NCBI GenBank assembly: GCA_965153355.1
Contig: OZ231127.1
Span: forward strand, 72,602,001-72,666,000
DNA: 64,000 bases
Source: Flaccisagitta enflata
Lineage: Eukaryota; Chaetognatha; Sagittoidea; Aphragmophora
Reading direction: 5' to 3'
This document shows positions 1 to 12,359 of the stretch, piece by piece. How positions within the stretch are numbered: the stretch's first letter is position 1; each line of letters starts with the position of its first letter. A model generated the notes under the pieces. The model had not been told where the DNA came from. It searched no databases and was given only the letters and a program-made list of their open reading frames with translations. The position numbers and the translations under genes were made by a program.

Positions 1-121
1 AGCTAGTTTTGTTAAAAGAAAAGGAACATTCTCAGGCAGGAAGCCAAAACTCTTGGAAATTGACTCTCTGAAAGTAGAGTAACATGATACCCGACCTATG
101 ATGACCCGAGAGAAAAACACT

Positions 122-128
<7 letters not shown>

Positions 129-202
<74 letters not shown>
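129..202. repeat. (AG)n microsatellite
   Basis: Nearly pure AG dinucleotide tract of about 37 units. The glutamate/arginine open frame across it is only the repeat translated. The following 203-515 holds no recognisable gene or element. Confidence 0.97.
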
Positions 203-203
<1 letters not shown>

Positions 204-515
204 ACTTACTTTCACACTTACTGACACACAATCGAACACACTTTCACATACAAACATATATTCACATATATCATCACACCTTCAAACAAGCAGAAAAAAC
301 CCCCAGGCTTGTAGTTGTAGACTAAGAAAGTGGGCTGGCGCGCTCTCTTCCTGTCTCTCACATTCTCTCTCCCATCCCCCCTCCTCAAGCCTCTGATCTG
401 AGCTTTTAAATCTAAATCAATCGAGCCGATTAAACAGTGAAGAGATACTGAAAATACGAGCAGTCGAAATTAGAAACCCACTCTCATAAATATCATTTGA
501 AAAGAAAACAATTCT

Positions 516-724
516 TTTTTTAGTCGCGTGTGACGCGACTCTACACCCCGCTTTGTCGGTCCGTCGGTCCGTCTGTCCATCCGTCGGACCATCCGTCACA
601 CTTTAATTCTTTTTGGTTTTTGCGGTCTTTGGCCTCACTGCTCCTCCCCAAATGATCAAGTGACCTCAAATACAGCCCCTGCCCACCCGCACGCGACTGG
701 GTAAGCCGTGTATCCGGCCTTGTT
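516..724 (+). mobile_element. Family A element, complete
   Basis: The element opens with a T-run and a self-complementary AGTCGCG/CGCGACT hairpin. Tetranucleotide GTCGGTCC/GTCCATCC repeats follow, then the shared inner segment (TTTGGCCTCACTGCTCC). The right end carries an inverted copy of the left arm (CGCACGCGACT) and the terminal TATCCGGCCTTGTTT. It matches more than fifteen other copies in the window. There is no coding capacity. Confidence 0.85.
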
Positions 725-1043
725 TTAATGTATCTCTGTTTCAAATGTAATGGAAAGTTGTTTGATTTGTAAATGATTCACATTCACTGCATCAATTCGC
801 TCTCAATTTTGTCGTGAATTCACTCAGATGAAAGAAAAAACACCTCAAAGAGACCGAAAATGAGTTCAAAATTTCTAGATCATTCCACAAAAAAGAAAGT
901 GCTCACGGGAAACTTCACTGCAAACCTTTACAAACGAAGCTATAACAACAAGGTTGATCACGATACATAGATCAACGATTTTCACGTTTATAACAGAAAT
1001 CATGTGAATCTTGATCGCCCAAGTTTTTTTCAAGAATAGAATT

Positions 1044-1144
<101 letters not shown>

Positions 1145-1379
1145 AAATAACTATAATTCTATCAGAAAGCGACCATAAACGCCTGTTTTCTGACATATAT
1201 GTGGCTTGAAAAAGCTGAATGCCTTTCTCGCTAGATTTTTCGTTTATCAAAAATATCCATTTACTGAAAAAAGTGAAAAAGTGGAAAAACTAAGAGATAA
1301 ATTCTCAAGACGCCACAGGAGCACATAAACACCAAGGCGTCCGACCTAGAAAATTGAAAGAGGAGGGAAAGTGGAAGCA

Positions 1380-1569
1380 AGAGAGAAGAAGAAGAAGAAG
1401 AAGAAGGAGCAGAAGAAAAAGAAATAGAAAAAGGAAGAGAAAAAGAAAAAAAAAAAAGAAAAAGAAAAGAAAAAGAAGAAGAATAAAACAGTTCCACAAT
1501 GAAACAGTGAGAAAATCAACAACAACAACAACAACAACAACGACAACAAAAACGACAACAACAACAACG

Positions 1570-1644
<75 letters not shown>

Positions 1645-1666
1645 GCAACAACAACAACAACAACAA
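1380..1666. repeat. Compound GAA-rich then (CAA)n tract
   Basis: A purine-rich (GAA/AAAG)n segment at 1380-1485 is followed after about 35 bp by (CAA)n with scattered CGA interruptions at 1518-1666. Every long frame here is low-complexity. Confidence 0.95.
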
Positions 1667-2127
1667 AAAAACTAAACAAAAAACAATGGCTGCCGTAACT
1701 TCAAAAACATGGTCTAACAACAGCCTACTTTATCAACATTGCTTTTAACATGAAAAGTGAATTGAGTCTGAGGGAAGATATTCAGGCCGAGTTAAAAAAC
1801 TCCTCTGGCCATCGTTAAAACCACAGCACCACATTCTATATGCTACACTTATAAGTTCGTTCCCATCCCATTTCAGCAATTCAGCAATCAGAGAAATACC
1901 AAACCAAAGCGTCATCAGTATCGTCACACTTAGCAAATCCCTCTGGAGCCTCCGGCCTTTCTCAAGATCAAGAGATAACATCCTACCCATTAAAGCACAA
2001 TAGTAACCCCTGCATCCCCTTACGCGATGTCATTTTGAGTCATGGGTCATTCCCAAATTGCAATCACGGTATCGTTAACTCATAGTTTGCTCTCCGCATT
2101 ACCTTCCGCAGTCTAAACGGCCTGCAT

Positions 2128-2228
2128 CAGATTATCCTCAACAATTTAATCCTCAACACAGTCAACAGCATCAGACCATCCTCAACACAGTCAACGGCAT
2201 CAGAACATCCTCAACACAGTCAACAGTT
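2128..2228. repeat. About 30-bp tandem repeat
   Basis: Three to four copies of a unit built on CATCCTCAACACAGTCAACA, with single-base differences. The surrounding 1667-2470 has no recognisable gene. Confidence 0.75.
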
Positions 2229-2471
2229 TAATCGAAGCTTTTCAATCTGATTTTAACAAACCCCAACTAACCATAATACCAGTGGCAGTTGCACTACGAT
2301 TTCATCAAGGCTCCAGCTATACATGACCAAACTTCGCAGTGGCAACAGCAGTACTCTCAACGATCCCATCAGCGTTACACCCCCTCCCCCTCCCCCATCA
2401 ATTTTCCGCCCTCTGTTTAAACCCCCAAGGGCCACTTTGGTCCTCCTGGATTTGTCGTTTTTCTCTTTCTT

Positions 2472-2646
<175 letters not shown>

Positions 2647-2767
2647 GTCTCTGGTTCTCCTTCTTCATCCAAACACATTTTCTTCTTACGGGGCGAAAAA
2701 TCAAAACAGAACCACGTGATTCCAAAGATCCAAAGACGGTAAAAACTAAAAAGAAACTAGAAAGAAG

Positions 2768-3084
2768 ATATCAACTTCGCTGTGCCAAAGTTCGCTGATC
2801 ACTGTGTGCAAAAGACGGCGAATTCCCAGTGGTCATCATCTTATCTGTATCAATTGTGGCACTGTAAATGTAAAGAAAAAAAAAGACAGCACGGCAGCTT
2901 TTACTGAAGCACAGTGGCAAAAATGTTTGAAAAGTCTGCATGTTAGGCAAGTTCAAGTTAAGGAGTTACAAAGTAACGCAAAGATTAAAAGCGTAGATTC
3001 TCATTGAAATTGGCATATCGTGCGGAGGACCACAAACGGAAGAGGGGCTAAGAAGTCACGCTACGCCGCGGCCCTCGAAAAAGA
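2768..3084 (+). pseudogene. Possible decayed coding exon, function unknown
   Basis: An open frame covers 2768-3007 and encodes non-repetitive sequence with a CINCGT (CxxC) pair and a basic, lysine-rich C-terminal part. It stops at 3005-3007. In other frames, basic coding-like sequence (LKLAYRAEDHKRKRG, then AKKSRYAAALEKE) continues to a good splice-donor-like site, GAA|GTGAGTG, near 3084. This pattern would fit an exon disrupted by frameshifts. It could equally be chance. The family is not recognised and no start codon is convincing. Confidence 0.2.
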
Positions 3085-3215
3085 AGTGAGTGTGTTTCTA
3101 ATTTTTAACAACATCTTTCTTTTATTTTCTTTTTGTTTTCTCTCTATTTTCTTTCATCGCCACTTTTGTTTTTAGAGAAAACATAATTTTACTTTCTTAC
3201 TATTTCTTTACAGTA

Positions 3216-3217
<2 letters not shown>

Positions 3218-3282
<65 letters not shown>
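3218..3282. repeat. (TC)n microsatellite
   Basis: About 32 TC units following a pyrimidine-rich stretch. 3283-3610 contains nothing recognisable. Confidence 0.96.
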
Positions 3283-3284
<2 letters not shown>

Positions 3285-3624
3285 CGAACACATGAACCAA
3301 AAAATGTCTTTTCATAATACTGATGACAAATAAGCAAAAACATATTCTGCGCGTTTTAATGTGCTTTTGTGACTGACCATTGAAATGAAAGACATGGGTG
3401 AAACGGGACTATTCCTTTGTCTGTAGGAACATTAAAAAGGAAACTTCTTTCCAAGAGTAGTTCTTTATTTTCACAATTAATCGCCTGTAATTGGTCATTT
3501 GATGCGCTGTTAACACGCCCCCTTTCCAAGACACGGCGGTGAATGGTTCAAAATATGATGAGTAATAACTAATGAGGACGCCTAAAAACGCCAAAAAGAG
3601 CCCTAGGTGTCCATTTCTTTTTTT

Positions 3625-4225
<601 letters not shown>

Positions 4226-4229
4226 ATCT

Positions 4230-4481
4230 TCTTCGCCGCTTGCTAAGCGACTCTATAAGAGGGCGTGGCCGTAGGTCCGAAGGTCAACAACGCGAAATGA
4301 AGATTTGCATGCATTACAGCTCCTCCCGAGCCACAATACAGCCCAGGCCCACCCACATCACTGCCAAGTCCACCCGCATTACGGCCCTTGCCCATCCGCA
4401 TTACGACCCTCGCCCACTTACATTTCTGACCCTGCCAAACTGCGAACGACTAGTTATTGATCCGGTGTCTGGCCTTGTTGT
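4230..4481 (+). mobile_element. Family A element, divergent, minisatellite core
   Basis: The left hairpin is decayed (GCTTGCTAAGCGAC). The core holds about four copies of a unit near CCCACCCGCATTACGGCCCT. The right end keeps ATCCGGTGTCTGGCCTTGTT. It directly abuts the (TTTC)n tract. 4482-5149 contains nothing recognisable. Confidence 0.65.
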
Positions 4482-5149
4482 ATTGTCAAAGTCTAAAAGT
4501 AATTTCTAGTTCCCAAATTATTGCTTCATAAGCTGGTAGCAAACTTTGTGCAGCTCACCGGTTTTCCTCGTTTATTCCCTCTCTTCCAACCGCCCGTGCC
4601 CCACTTTTTTGTGCCACTTTCTCGAACTGCGATATGAGAAATCTTGGTGAGAAATATCGGAGCCATTTGGACCATATATCTGTCTCAAGTATCTCGACTG
4701 CGTAAAAATGTTTCTCAGTTCTGTGGGATTTTTTTCTTTTCATTTTTCTGTATCCTTTGAGGTATATAGTGGTTAATAGTTGTGCCTGGGCGGGAAGACA
4801 GTGCGCGGAAAGTGGCTACCATGAAGCTGGATTTAGCTACGAGAAATTTGTCTGATAACTTTGGAGGATCACAGCTCCTTCACATCTTCGGCTACTTACT
4901 CTAGATTGGTCCCTGCGCTACGGCTGCTTTTATTAGGTTGCCTGTGTTCTCTCCGGTCTCCTGACTCTGATCCTGTATAGCATAAGTTCCTTTTCAGAAT
5001 GATCTCTTAACTTTTCAGCAAGTTCATCATCAGAGTAGTGGTTCTATTAAAGAGTCACTGAATCAAATGACTGGTTTTATGACCGTCGCTTTTAGCGCAC
5101 AATGTTTCAATTCCATCTCATTGATTATTCGTTTCTTAATGTTTATCAA

Positions 5150-5372
5150 TATTGTCGCGGACGGGTGGGCAGGGGCCTTCAACCCCCATCCATACCCTTT
5201 CCCACCCCTTGCTCACTCACAGACACAGACAATCACCACTGCAGCATCATAAGTGCGCGTTTTCATATTTTTCGACTCGATCTTCACGGACCAACCGACG
5301 GACCAACGGATTGACGGACAGACCAACGGACGGACAAAGCCTTTTATAGAGTTGCGTTTCCGCCACTAAAAA
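5150..5372 (-). mobile_element. Family A element, reverse orientation, degenerate
   Basis: Read on the minus strand it starts TTTTTAGTGGCG, then GCAACTCTAT, GTCCGTTGGTC-type tetranucleotides, and ends in CTGCCCACCCGTCCGCGAC. The terminal GGCCTTGTT is missing or decayed. Confidence 0.65.
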
Positions 5373-5492
5373 GAGAAAAATTTTCTCATGAGATGCTTAA
5401 CGTGAGACCAAAATTACCGCATAAGACAAAAATCGAAATTTTATGGCGTTTTTACGACCACAGCGAAGAGAAAATACTTTCATACACTAATA

Positions 5493-5844
5493 CAGTAGCA
5501 CCTCATAAAAACAGTTTGTCAGGGAGGTACCAATTTGTTCAGCTTAGTGACACCTCTTTACTGTTGATGAAAAGTGTTCAATGATAAAAATCTCTTAAAG
5601 AATAAAGTAACTTTTTCATTGATCACCGAGTATGAAAGAAATGCTCTACGTCTATGCCAAGTTGGACCTAACAGGCATTTTAGATATTAGAGTTACATCC
5701 CACTATATTGGATCCAAGAGTAACAGAAATCCGCCTTTCACAATTAAAGAATTTTGGTTCCTTTTATCATATCTTTTTTAATATTCAATGTTCTGACAAT
5801 TAATTGGTTGGTCCCCTGACGTCCGTTACTGTGGGGTTCAACTG
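5493..5844. mobile_element. TA-flanked miniature inverted-repeat element (Pogo/Tc1-like ends)
   Basis: Imperfect terminal inverted repeats begin CAGTAGCACCTC on the left and CAGTTGAACCCC on the reverse strand at the right. Similarity continues inward through GTCAGGGAGGTACCAATT versus GTCAGGGGACCAACCAATT. TA dinucleotides flank both ends (5491-5492, 5845-5846), as expected of the Tc1/mariner superfamily. The 352 bp have no transposase frame. Confidence 0.75.
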
Positions 5845-5846
5845 TA

Positions 5847-6242
5847 TCCCGTTATTCAGGCACATGTGCAGCTCTCAAGTTTAACAAAAGCGTAAGATGC
5901 AACATGAACGAAAAAAGAAGACGCCTTTAAGATGGTGATAAATATAGCACTATGGCAATTACAACACACACAAACAGAAACTCACACGCGCTCGCATGCA
6001 GCCTCACACAGAGGTTTACGTGTAACACCGCTAGCCCTGACTGGCCATTCGTTGACGGGGAATGGGCCATTTGGTGGAAAACAATGGAAGAAACATGACC
6101 AAGAGCAAGGAAAAAAAATAGAAACCTGATTAGAAAATTGATACTAAACAAAGATGGTAGAGGGAGAGACTAAGACCGGCAACGGAAAAAAAAAGATACG
6201 TGCGAAAACAAAAGGCACAAACTCACAGATAAAAGAAAGGAA

Positions 6243-6300
<58 letters not shown>

Positions 6301-7229
6301 CTTTTTCTCTCTCCTTTTGAAACCTGGCGCCTCATCTCTTTCTTTTACTGACATCTCCATGAAAGACTAAATATTGGTTATGACTTATGAGCCGCTGTAA
6401 CGCGTTGAACTCACGGTACGCCTGCTTTGCTGTTGTTTCATCATTTATGAAGTGATCCTGACTATTCATCCTCAGTTATACAAGTTGTCTAAAACAAGAC
6501 AGAACACACTATGTTTACTTTTTCTTCACTCTTTAAACTTATGCGTTTTGCATAATTATGTATTGCACGTTGTAAGACAATCAACATAAGACAACTACAA
6601 AAATACTTTACCACAAAAATATTTCATATATATATATCAGTTTAAGTATCAAAATCTCCGGCATACCTAGCGATAATCTACATAAGTGCTCTTGGGTTTA
6701 TTGTTCCATTCATTATCACCTCAGGCATACTGTGTGTTGGCCTGGTCCGCCAGAAACTGTTTCCACACTCATCCATCAATCAATCTGAATGTCAAAGTTC
6801 CACTAATTCACTTTGAAAGCCAGGTGTACTATTAGTTAATTATTGAATTTCCCTCCGTTCGATGTGCTTAGGTCACCAAAGTGTTTTTTGAGGCAGCAGA
6901 CAAATGGTCAGAATGACATGACATGACATGAAGTCAGTTCATAGTTTCTCACAATTAAAACGATGAAACATTTCCAAAATCATCTCCAAATCCGGTACTG
7001 CACAGTCATCTGCCAACTTTTGTGTGCCACCCAAGAACAGCCTACTTTGAACTGAACTGCGATCATCTCCAGAGAGTGCAACGGCCTTCTTTTGTTGAAA
7101 GCATTTGTTTACACTTTCACTCGTTTTATTACATTGAATTAGATCTTCAGTCAACAAAAGGGAACGAGAAAGTAAGGAAGAAGAAAAGAAAGACGTCAAG
7201 GACATAGAACCCCCCATTGGGACTCAACC
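5847..7229. other. No gene seen; contains an (AG)n tract
   Basis: AT-rich single-copy-looking DNA with (GA)n at 6245-6299 and a short (TA)n at 6628-6638. The frames here are short and composition-driven. Confidence 0.5.
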
Positions 7230-7400
7230 ATCCGTTACCTTTCTCGTGACTTCTCCTTGCTCCTGTCCTCACTCCCTCCCTTGACCTGAAATCTCTCTGC
7301 CTACCTCCCCCGAGATCCTTCTACTTTCTCCTATCCTCACTCCTTCCGTTGACCTGAAATCTCTCTTTCTCCCACCCTCGGGATACTTGTCCTTTCCCTC
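7230..7400. repeat. Two-copy tandem repeat, about 75 bp
   Basis: TTGACCTGAAATCTCTCT occurs twice, with similar flanking text (CCCTCGGGATAC / CCCCCGAGATCC and TTTCTCCTATCCTCACTCC). Confidence 0.55.
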
Positions 7401-7816
7401 TATTCCGTACCTCTTTCCCTTATCATTGACTCTTCCTGTGACCCTCTTCGAATTCTCCTCCTACAACTTCCACCCATTTTTTCAACCTTGTCTCTCTTAT
7501 CAAACCTTATTGCGAAATCAAACATACTCATGATGACTTTACTTGCACACTAACCACGTTTTAGTCTATCACGCTGACACATACTTAATTCCGGCATCCC
7601 CGCTTCCCGGCATGCCGACGTCTCATCACAATCACCCCCTTCTTCTAAAAATCCTTCTTCAGCCATCCATCAATAAAACAGCCCCCCCCCCCTACCCTTC
7701 CTCTCAATTTCGACTCACAGCATCTCCCCCCCCCCCCACAGTGCGGCCAAAACCTATTACCCGGAGCAAAATGCCCTATCTCCACTCCGACCACCTTAAT
7801 CACACCTACCAGCCTA

Positions 7817-8407
7817 CTATCTTGGAAAACGAAATCTTTACTCACGTTTTAACAAATATCTCTGATTATAGGCGCCTGATCTTAAAAAAATCGGTGACAG
7901 TATTAAAGCCCTTCAAATTTGCAGGCGATCTACGCAAACCGCATCTCTCTAACTCAATGTGTTCAAAAGTTATTCAACTTTGAATGAAATCTTTCAATTT
8001 AGCTTTTGCCATTTCTACATGATCTTTAACAATATCACTTCACTTTTTTTAAAATTACTTCTAAACTAGTTGAGCTAGACCGATGCGGTTTGCGTAGACT
8101 GCTTGCAAATTCGAAGGGCTTCATTTATGTCACCTATTATTTTATGATTTGCGGAGTCTATTTGGGGCTTTAAGTCCAAACGTAGCAATGGAAAGGAATC
8201 AAGAAAATGGCAGGAATGGTCTGGAGCTCCATCACTTAAGAGTACCTCAAGAAGCTCTACAAAAGACTTCCCCAATGAATGGCGGCTGTGGTTCAATCAA
8301 AGGGGGCTCACTCTAAATATAAATGGATTTTCAATTAATATGTATTCATTTCTACCTCAAAAAATGAACTTATTTTCAAAATGTAAAGATTTCTTTTTCC
8401 AAGATAG
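7817..8407. mobile_element. TA-flanked miniature element, CTATCTTGG termini
   Basis: Terminal repeats are about 25 bp with one mismatch. They start CTATCTTGGAAAA at both ends and are flanked by TA at 7815-7816 and 8408-8409. A second inverted pair lies inside, around AAGCCCTTCAAATTTGCA at 7909 and its complement near 8120, so much of the element could fold back. There is no transposase frame in 591 bp. Tc1/mariner-type non-autonomous element. Confidence 0.8.
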
Positions 8408-8409
8408 TA

Positions 8410-8720
8410 CACTGCGGCCAAAACCTAACGCCCGGAGCAAAATACCCTATCTCCTCCCCCACCACCCTAATCACCCCTAACAGCCTATTCGGACCACCCA
8501 CTCCACCCCCTACCACCCCCTCCCTCTTTCGTCCCTCTACACTGTCTAACTAACAGCACCGCACTCCCCCTCCCTCCTCCCCTTCCTCGCTAACTCTAAT
8601 TTTCAAGCCTCAATTTCTCGTCTTTCAGCGGCAGCAATTTAACCTCTTTAAAGGTTTTGGGCCTTCACGTCTTCACGTCTTCGACATTGGCCTTTTACGT
8701 CGTCAACAGCTGATCTCATA
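8410..8720 (+). repeat. Segmental duplication unit 1, left part
   Basis: This stretch aligns with 15400-15690. Both carry CCCGG(A/T)GCAAAAT(A/G)CCCTATC, a (CACCCC)-rich segment, CTCAATTTCTCGTCTTTCAG and GTCGTCAACAGCTGATCTCA. A shorter third copy of the first part lies at 7740-7814. Unit 1 resumes at 12107 after a transposon insertion. Confidence 0.85.
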
Positions 8721-8900
8721 CAGTACGATGGGAGCAATGAGCCCCTCAGAAAGAGGCTCATTTCCTGCTTACGCATTTCAACGAAGTAGCTCAAGTGATG
8801 GTTTTTCTGAAAGCTGATGGGCCAGAGAGTTGCGTGAATATAGTTATGATCCTCTAGCTGTAACTAGTGACCATAAAGAAAAAAAGACTATCATCTCCCC

Positions 8901-8980
8901 AGTTTCGAACCTGCACCATAGGAAAGAAAATCTTATCCCAAGTTCAGCACGCTAACAATAAAGCTATCGCGCCACAGGCA
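8901..8980 (-). other. tRNA-like segment in left arm
   Basis: On the minus strand this reads as a polymerase III-type internal promoter. An A-box-like TAGCTTTATTG precedes GTTAGCGTGC, and a B-box-like GGTTCGAAACTG lies about 50 nt further on. It mirrors the copy at 11849-11930. No acceptor stem or clean anticodon arm can be drawn, so it is not called as a functional tRNA. Confidence 0.45.
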
Positions 8981-10100
8981 ATCTTCTAAAGTTAGTCGTC
9001 GGTTTTAACTTAATTCAGTTCGCATGACTTAGCTCCTAGACGACGACGCGTAAATTCGTCTTGTTCGATCGGCTTCGGCGGAGATTTTATTCCCGGCATA
9101 CTTTCCTTCATAAAATGGCTCAAACTCAACGAAGAAACATTGTTAAAAAAAGGAATTAAAGAGTTTTTCGAGGGCTTTCGAATAGTGTTGGTTCGATACA
9201 TCTTATTTGATTTCTAAACGACCAAAACGTCCATTTTAGATATAAACCTTCGCTTGTCTTCGCCGGTCTAGCGGAATTTTCCGATTTAACTTTTTAAGGT
9301 GGCCGGTCTGAGGATAGTTACCGCGTTGCCATTTATTTATAGATAATACTATCAAATTTTACATCATTAGAAAGCCTAGCGTTTAAGCTTTCCTCTGTTT
9401 GTTTTATTTTTTAAATACTCTTAATCGTTTAGACGTAGTGATCAAAAGAATAAACACTGTTCATGATTTAATGAGCGCTCAAGCGTGAAATACGCCGAGT
9501 CTGAGAACGAAACATGTTCGTGATTGGTGGAATCCATCGTGACTTTTTTTACCCAAACTTTGAAAGCTCATATCTCAAGAACGGATTGACCGATTGACTT
9601 GATTTTTTGTATGGTAACATCATATGACCTTGTCTACTGATGTGTGAAGTTTCAAGAGATTTCAGTAAGTAGAACCACCCGAACCAGCCTACCCACCCAA
9701 AAATTTCAAAAAAGCGTAGGTCTAAAAGTATTCAACAAAATTTTCTGAAATTTTGCATGAACAACCATCCAACCCTTGGACAAATCCTGGGTAAGTTGTA
9801 CGGCGACCACGTAATTACTTTGGCCGTAATCGCATAAAACATTTTTTCCACGTTGTCAAAAACATGAAATTCATCGAAGTTTTTTGATATGTTTGCCAGT
9901 CATGACAACCTTGAATAATTGTCAGTGAGCGGTCTGATGTGTGAATATTACAAGTTTAAAATTTCACGCAGATATCTCTTACCGTTCGAAATATACAAAC
10001 ATTCTTAATAAGTGTGAAAGAAGAAACCGCGCGGCGATCTTTCATCCCCGCGCAGTTCGCAACTTAGTTTCCTGAACTTACGCGTTCGACATGAGAGAAT

Positions 10101-10577
10101 TGGGTGCTTCACATAGCAAAAGTTGCTTAGTTTTTTTCACCCTCTTTACTTGATATGGAGTGGCTAATTTTAGAACCCTTACTATTTTTCTCTCATTAAA
10201 AATTGTTCATCTTCCATTTTCTAGAAAATTTTGTTTGAGGTCCTAATTTGCATAATGCAGCGGGACAAAACAATATGCTAACATTCTTTGAATTAACTTT
10301 TACAAATCTGTATTCTTCATAAAATTATTGATCTGCCTTTATATAAGCTCATAAGCTCTTCTTTTCATAATTTTCTAAAACAAAGAATTGTCCTTTTTAT
10401 AACAAAACTTCATAGGATTTTGCTGAATTCTGCGAAATCTGTGAGAACTGAAGGCCAAAACAAAAACGGAAGATGAAAGAATTTTAAAAAAAAGAAAATG
10501 GTCATTTTTATAATTTTTGCTCATCCACATTACCCAAGTAGGGTGAAGGGATACTCCCAACTTTTGCTATGTGAAGC
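10101..10577. mobile_element. Inverted-repeat element nested in the 3.4-kb element
   Basis: The ends carry TTGGGTGCTTCACATAGCAA and its complement near 10560-10577. Weaker similarity continues inward (TTCACCCTCTTTACTTG versus TTCACCCTACTTGGGTA). The hexamer ATGAGA lies outside both ends and may be the target duplication. No coding frame is present. The superfamily is uncertain. Confidence 0.65.
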
Positions 10578-10800
10578 ACCCAAATGAGACGAACACTTTG
10601 TCAGCGCTCGCTGCCAATGCGCACTGTTAGCCGAAAACGAACTCGTCTGGTCAGCTGTAGCGATGCGGCCTCAGTCTGAAGCAGCAGCAACAGCAGCAGC
10701 ATTAGACCAAAGCTTCGGCGCAGCCTGTAAGAACCAGTCATGGTAAGAGGAGCGCAGGGGCAAAAAGTCGGAGTGCGGAGATATTCCGTCGGCGAATAAC

Positions 10801-11507
10801 GGGATGTTCATGAACGGGATATGATGGCATATTCATAAACAATCTATTAAAGAAATTAATTAATCTATGAAAATAGTTATTATTAATTAATTTGGATAAT
10901 AAAGGGTAAATAATGTGTGTCCATAAATGAACAATAAAATTCCTTTCTAAACTTAAATTGTAATTGTTTAGAAGTGATATTCTTAACTTTTTAAACAAAA
11001 TTTTCCGATGTTTTTGAATAAGAATTGTTAAGTGATAAAAGTTTTTTTTAATTAATTTTTTTGAACTTTTAATCGCGTGCTATGCGACTCTACAACTCAC
11101 TTTGTTGGTCCGTCTGTCCATCCGTCTGCTGGGGGTGGTTTTGCCGACTTTAGCATCACTGCTACCTAAATGATGAAGCGACCTCAAATATGGCCCCTGC
11201 CCACCCGCACGCGACTTAAGTAGCCGTGTATCCAGCTTTGTAAAAACGAAATTTTTGTTTGAATAAAATTTTTTTTAAAAATCTATAATGAAAAATTTAT
11301 GATAAAAAATTTTTTTTTGCAATGAAAATAAATAAAAAACTAAATCAATGTTCAATTAAACTATCTGTAAAAAAACATTTTTGAAAGTTGTTATTTTTGC
11401 TGTTCATAATATGCTTTTGTTGAGATTTTAATAATAAAACTGTTTACTTAAATATTATTTTTACACATTTATAAATAGTCAAATAGATTATTGTTCATGA
11501 ACACCCC
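10801..11507. mobile_element. hAT-like miniature element, interrupted by family A
   Basis: The ends are GGGATGTTCATGAAC and the complement of GGGGTGTTCATGAAC, which resembles hAT termini. The interior is very AT-rich. I found no 8-bp target duplication, so the boundaries are approximate. A family A copy sits at 11068-11244. Confidence 0.5.
11068..11244 (+). mobile_element. Family A element
   Basis: The left hairpin AATCGCGTGCTATGCGACT is followed by TTGGTCCGTCTGTCC repeats. The right end has CCCGCACGCGACTTAAGTAG and TATCCAGCTTTGT. It lies inside the AT-rich hAT-like element. Confidence 0.8.
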
Positions 11508-11848
11508 TACATTTGCTGACGTATTACCTGCATCTTATGTCAACAACGAAGGGGTTGAAAAATTTCCAGCTTTTTTTAGTTTGTCTTTGATCCGCTCCTG
11601 TCCTTGTCGTGCATATGTGATCGACATGAAACCAACACCGTTTGATAGACCTTTAAAAATCCTTTAATTCCTTTTTTTAAAAAAGTTTCTACGATAATTT
11701 TAAGCCATTTTATGAAATAAAACATGCAGGAGATAAAAATCTTCGGCGGAGCCAAACGAACGAAATACATTCGCGTAATATCGAGCTCAAGGTGAGACGC
11801 ACCGAGTCAATAAAAACAAAATCAACGATTGGCACTATTCTATTAACC

Positions 11849-11930
11849 GCGGCGCGGTAGCTTTATTGGTAGCGCGTTGAACTTGAGTTGAGAATTTTCT
11901 CTTCTAAGTAGTGGGTTCGAAACTGAACAG
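11849..11930 (+). other. tRNA-like segment in right arm
   Basis: GGTAGCTTTATTGGTAGCGCG resembles a tRNA D-arm/A box, and GTGGGTTCGAAACTG resembles a T-arm/B box. They are separated by a poorly paired anticodon region. It is the mirror copy of 8901-8980. It could be a captured tRNA or SINE head; function is unproven. Confidence 0.45.
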
Positions 11931-12130
11931 GTGATGGACTTTTTTTCTTTTTGGTCAACAGTTACAGCTAGGGTCATATAACTTTATTCACGCAATGCTC
12001 TGACCCACCAGCTTTCAGGAAAACCATTGCACAAGCCACTTCAGTGAAATATGGAAGCAGGAAATGACCCTCTTTCTGAGGAGCTCATTGCTCCCATCGT
12101 ACTGTAGCTAGACTAGAGTCATCGTTCGTC

Positions 12131-12359
12131 TTTTTAGTCGCGTGCTACGCGACTCCACACCCCGCTATGTCAGTTGGTCAGTCGGTTGGTCAGTCGGTCG
12201 GTTGGTTGGTTGGTTGGTCGGTGGGTCCCCTTTTAACTTTTTCGGCGTTTTTAAGCTTTTTGAGTATACGGCTCCTGCCCAGATGCCCTAGTGACCTTCT
12301 CCAGCCCTCCTCCTGCCCACCCGCACGCGACTAGGGTAGCCGTGTATCCGGCCTTGTTT
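12131..12359 (+). mobile_element. Family A element, complete
   Basis: TTTTTAGTCGCGTGCTACGC starts the element and a run of GGTT/GGTC tetranucleotides follows. The right end carries CCCGCACGCGACTAGGGTAG and TATCCGGCCTTGTTT. The orthologous copy at 15715-15940 shows the insertion predates the segmental duplication. Confidence 0.9.

Larger units (their letters stand above)
8721..12104. mobile_element. 3.4-kb Tc1/mariner-like element with long inverted arms
   Basis: The ends are perfect inverted repeats starting CAGTACGATGGGAGCAATGAG, flanked by TA (8719-8720, 12105-12106). The unit 2 paralogue at 15690-15700 shows the unoccupied site (CTCAT-TGCTAG). Homology between the arms runs inward about 480-500 bp (8721-9205 against 11600-12104). 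No transposase frame is visible and the longest frames are under 90 codons, so it is non-autonomous or decayed. At least three other elements sit inside: an inverted-repeat element at 10101-10577, a hAT-like element at 10801-11507, and a family A copy nested in the latter. Confidence 0.85.

Noticed and set aside
8901-11930. Functional tRNA genes in the arms of the 3.4-kb element
   Set aside because: The A- and B-box-like motifs are present, but no acceptor stem and no well-paired anticodon arm can be drawn, so they are listed only as tRNA-like.
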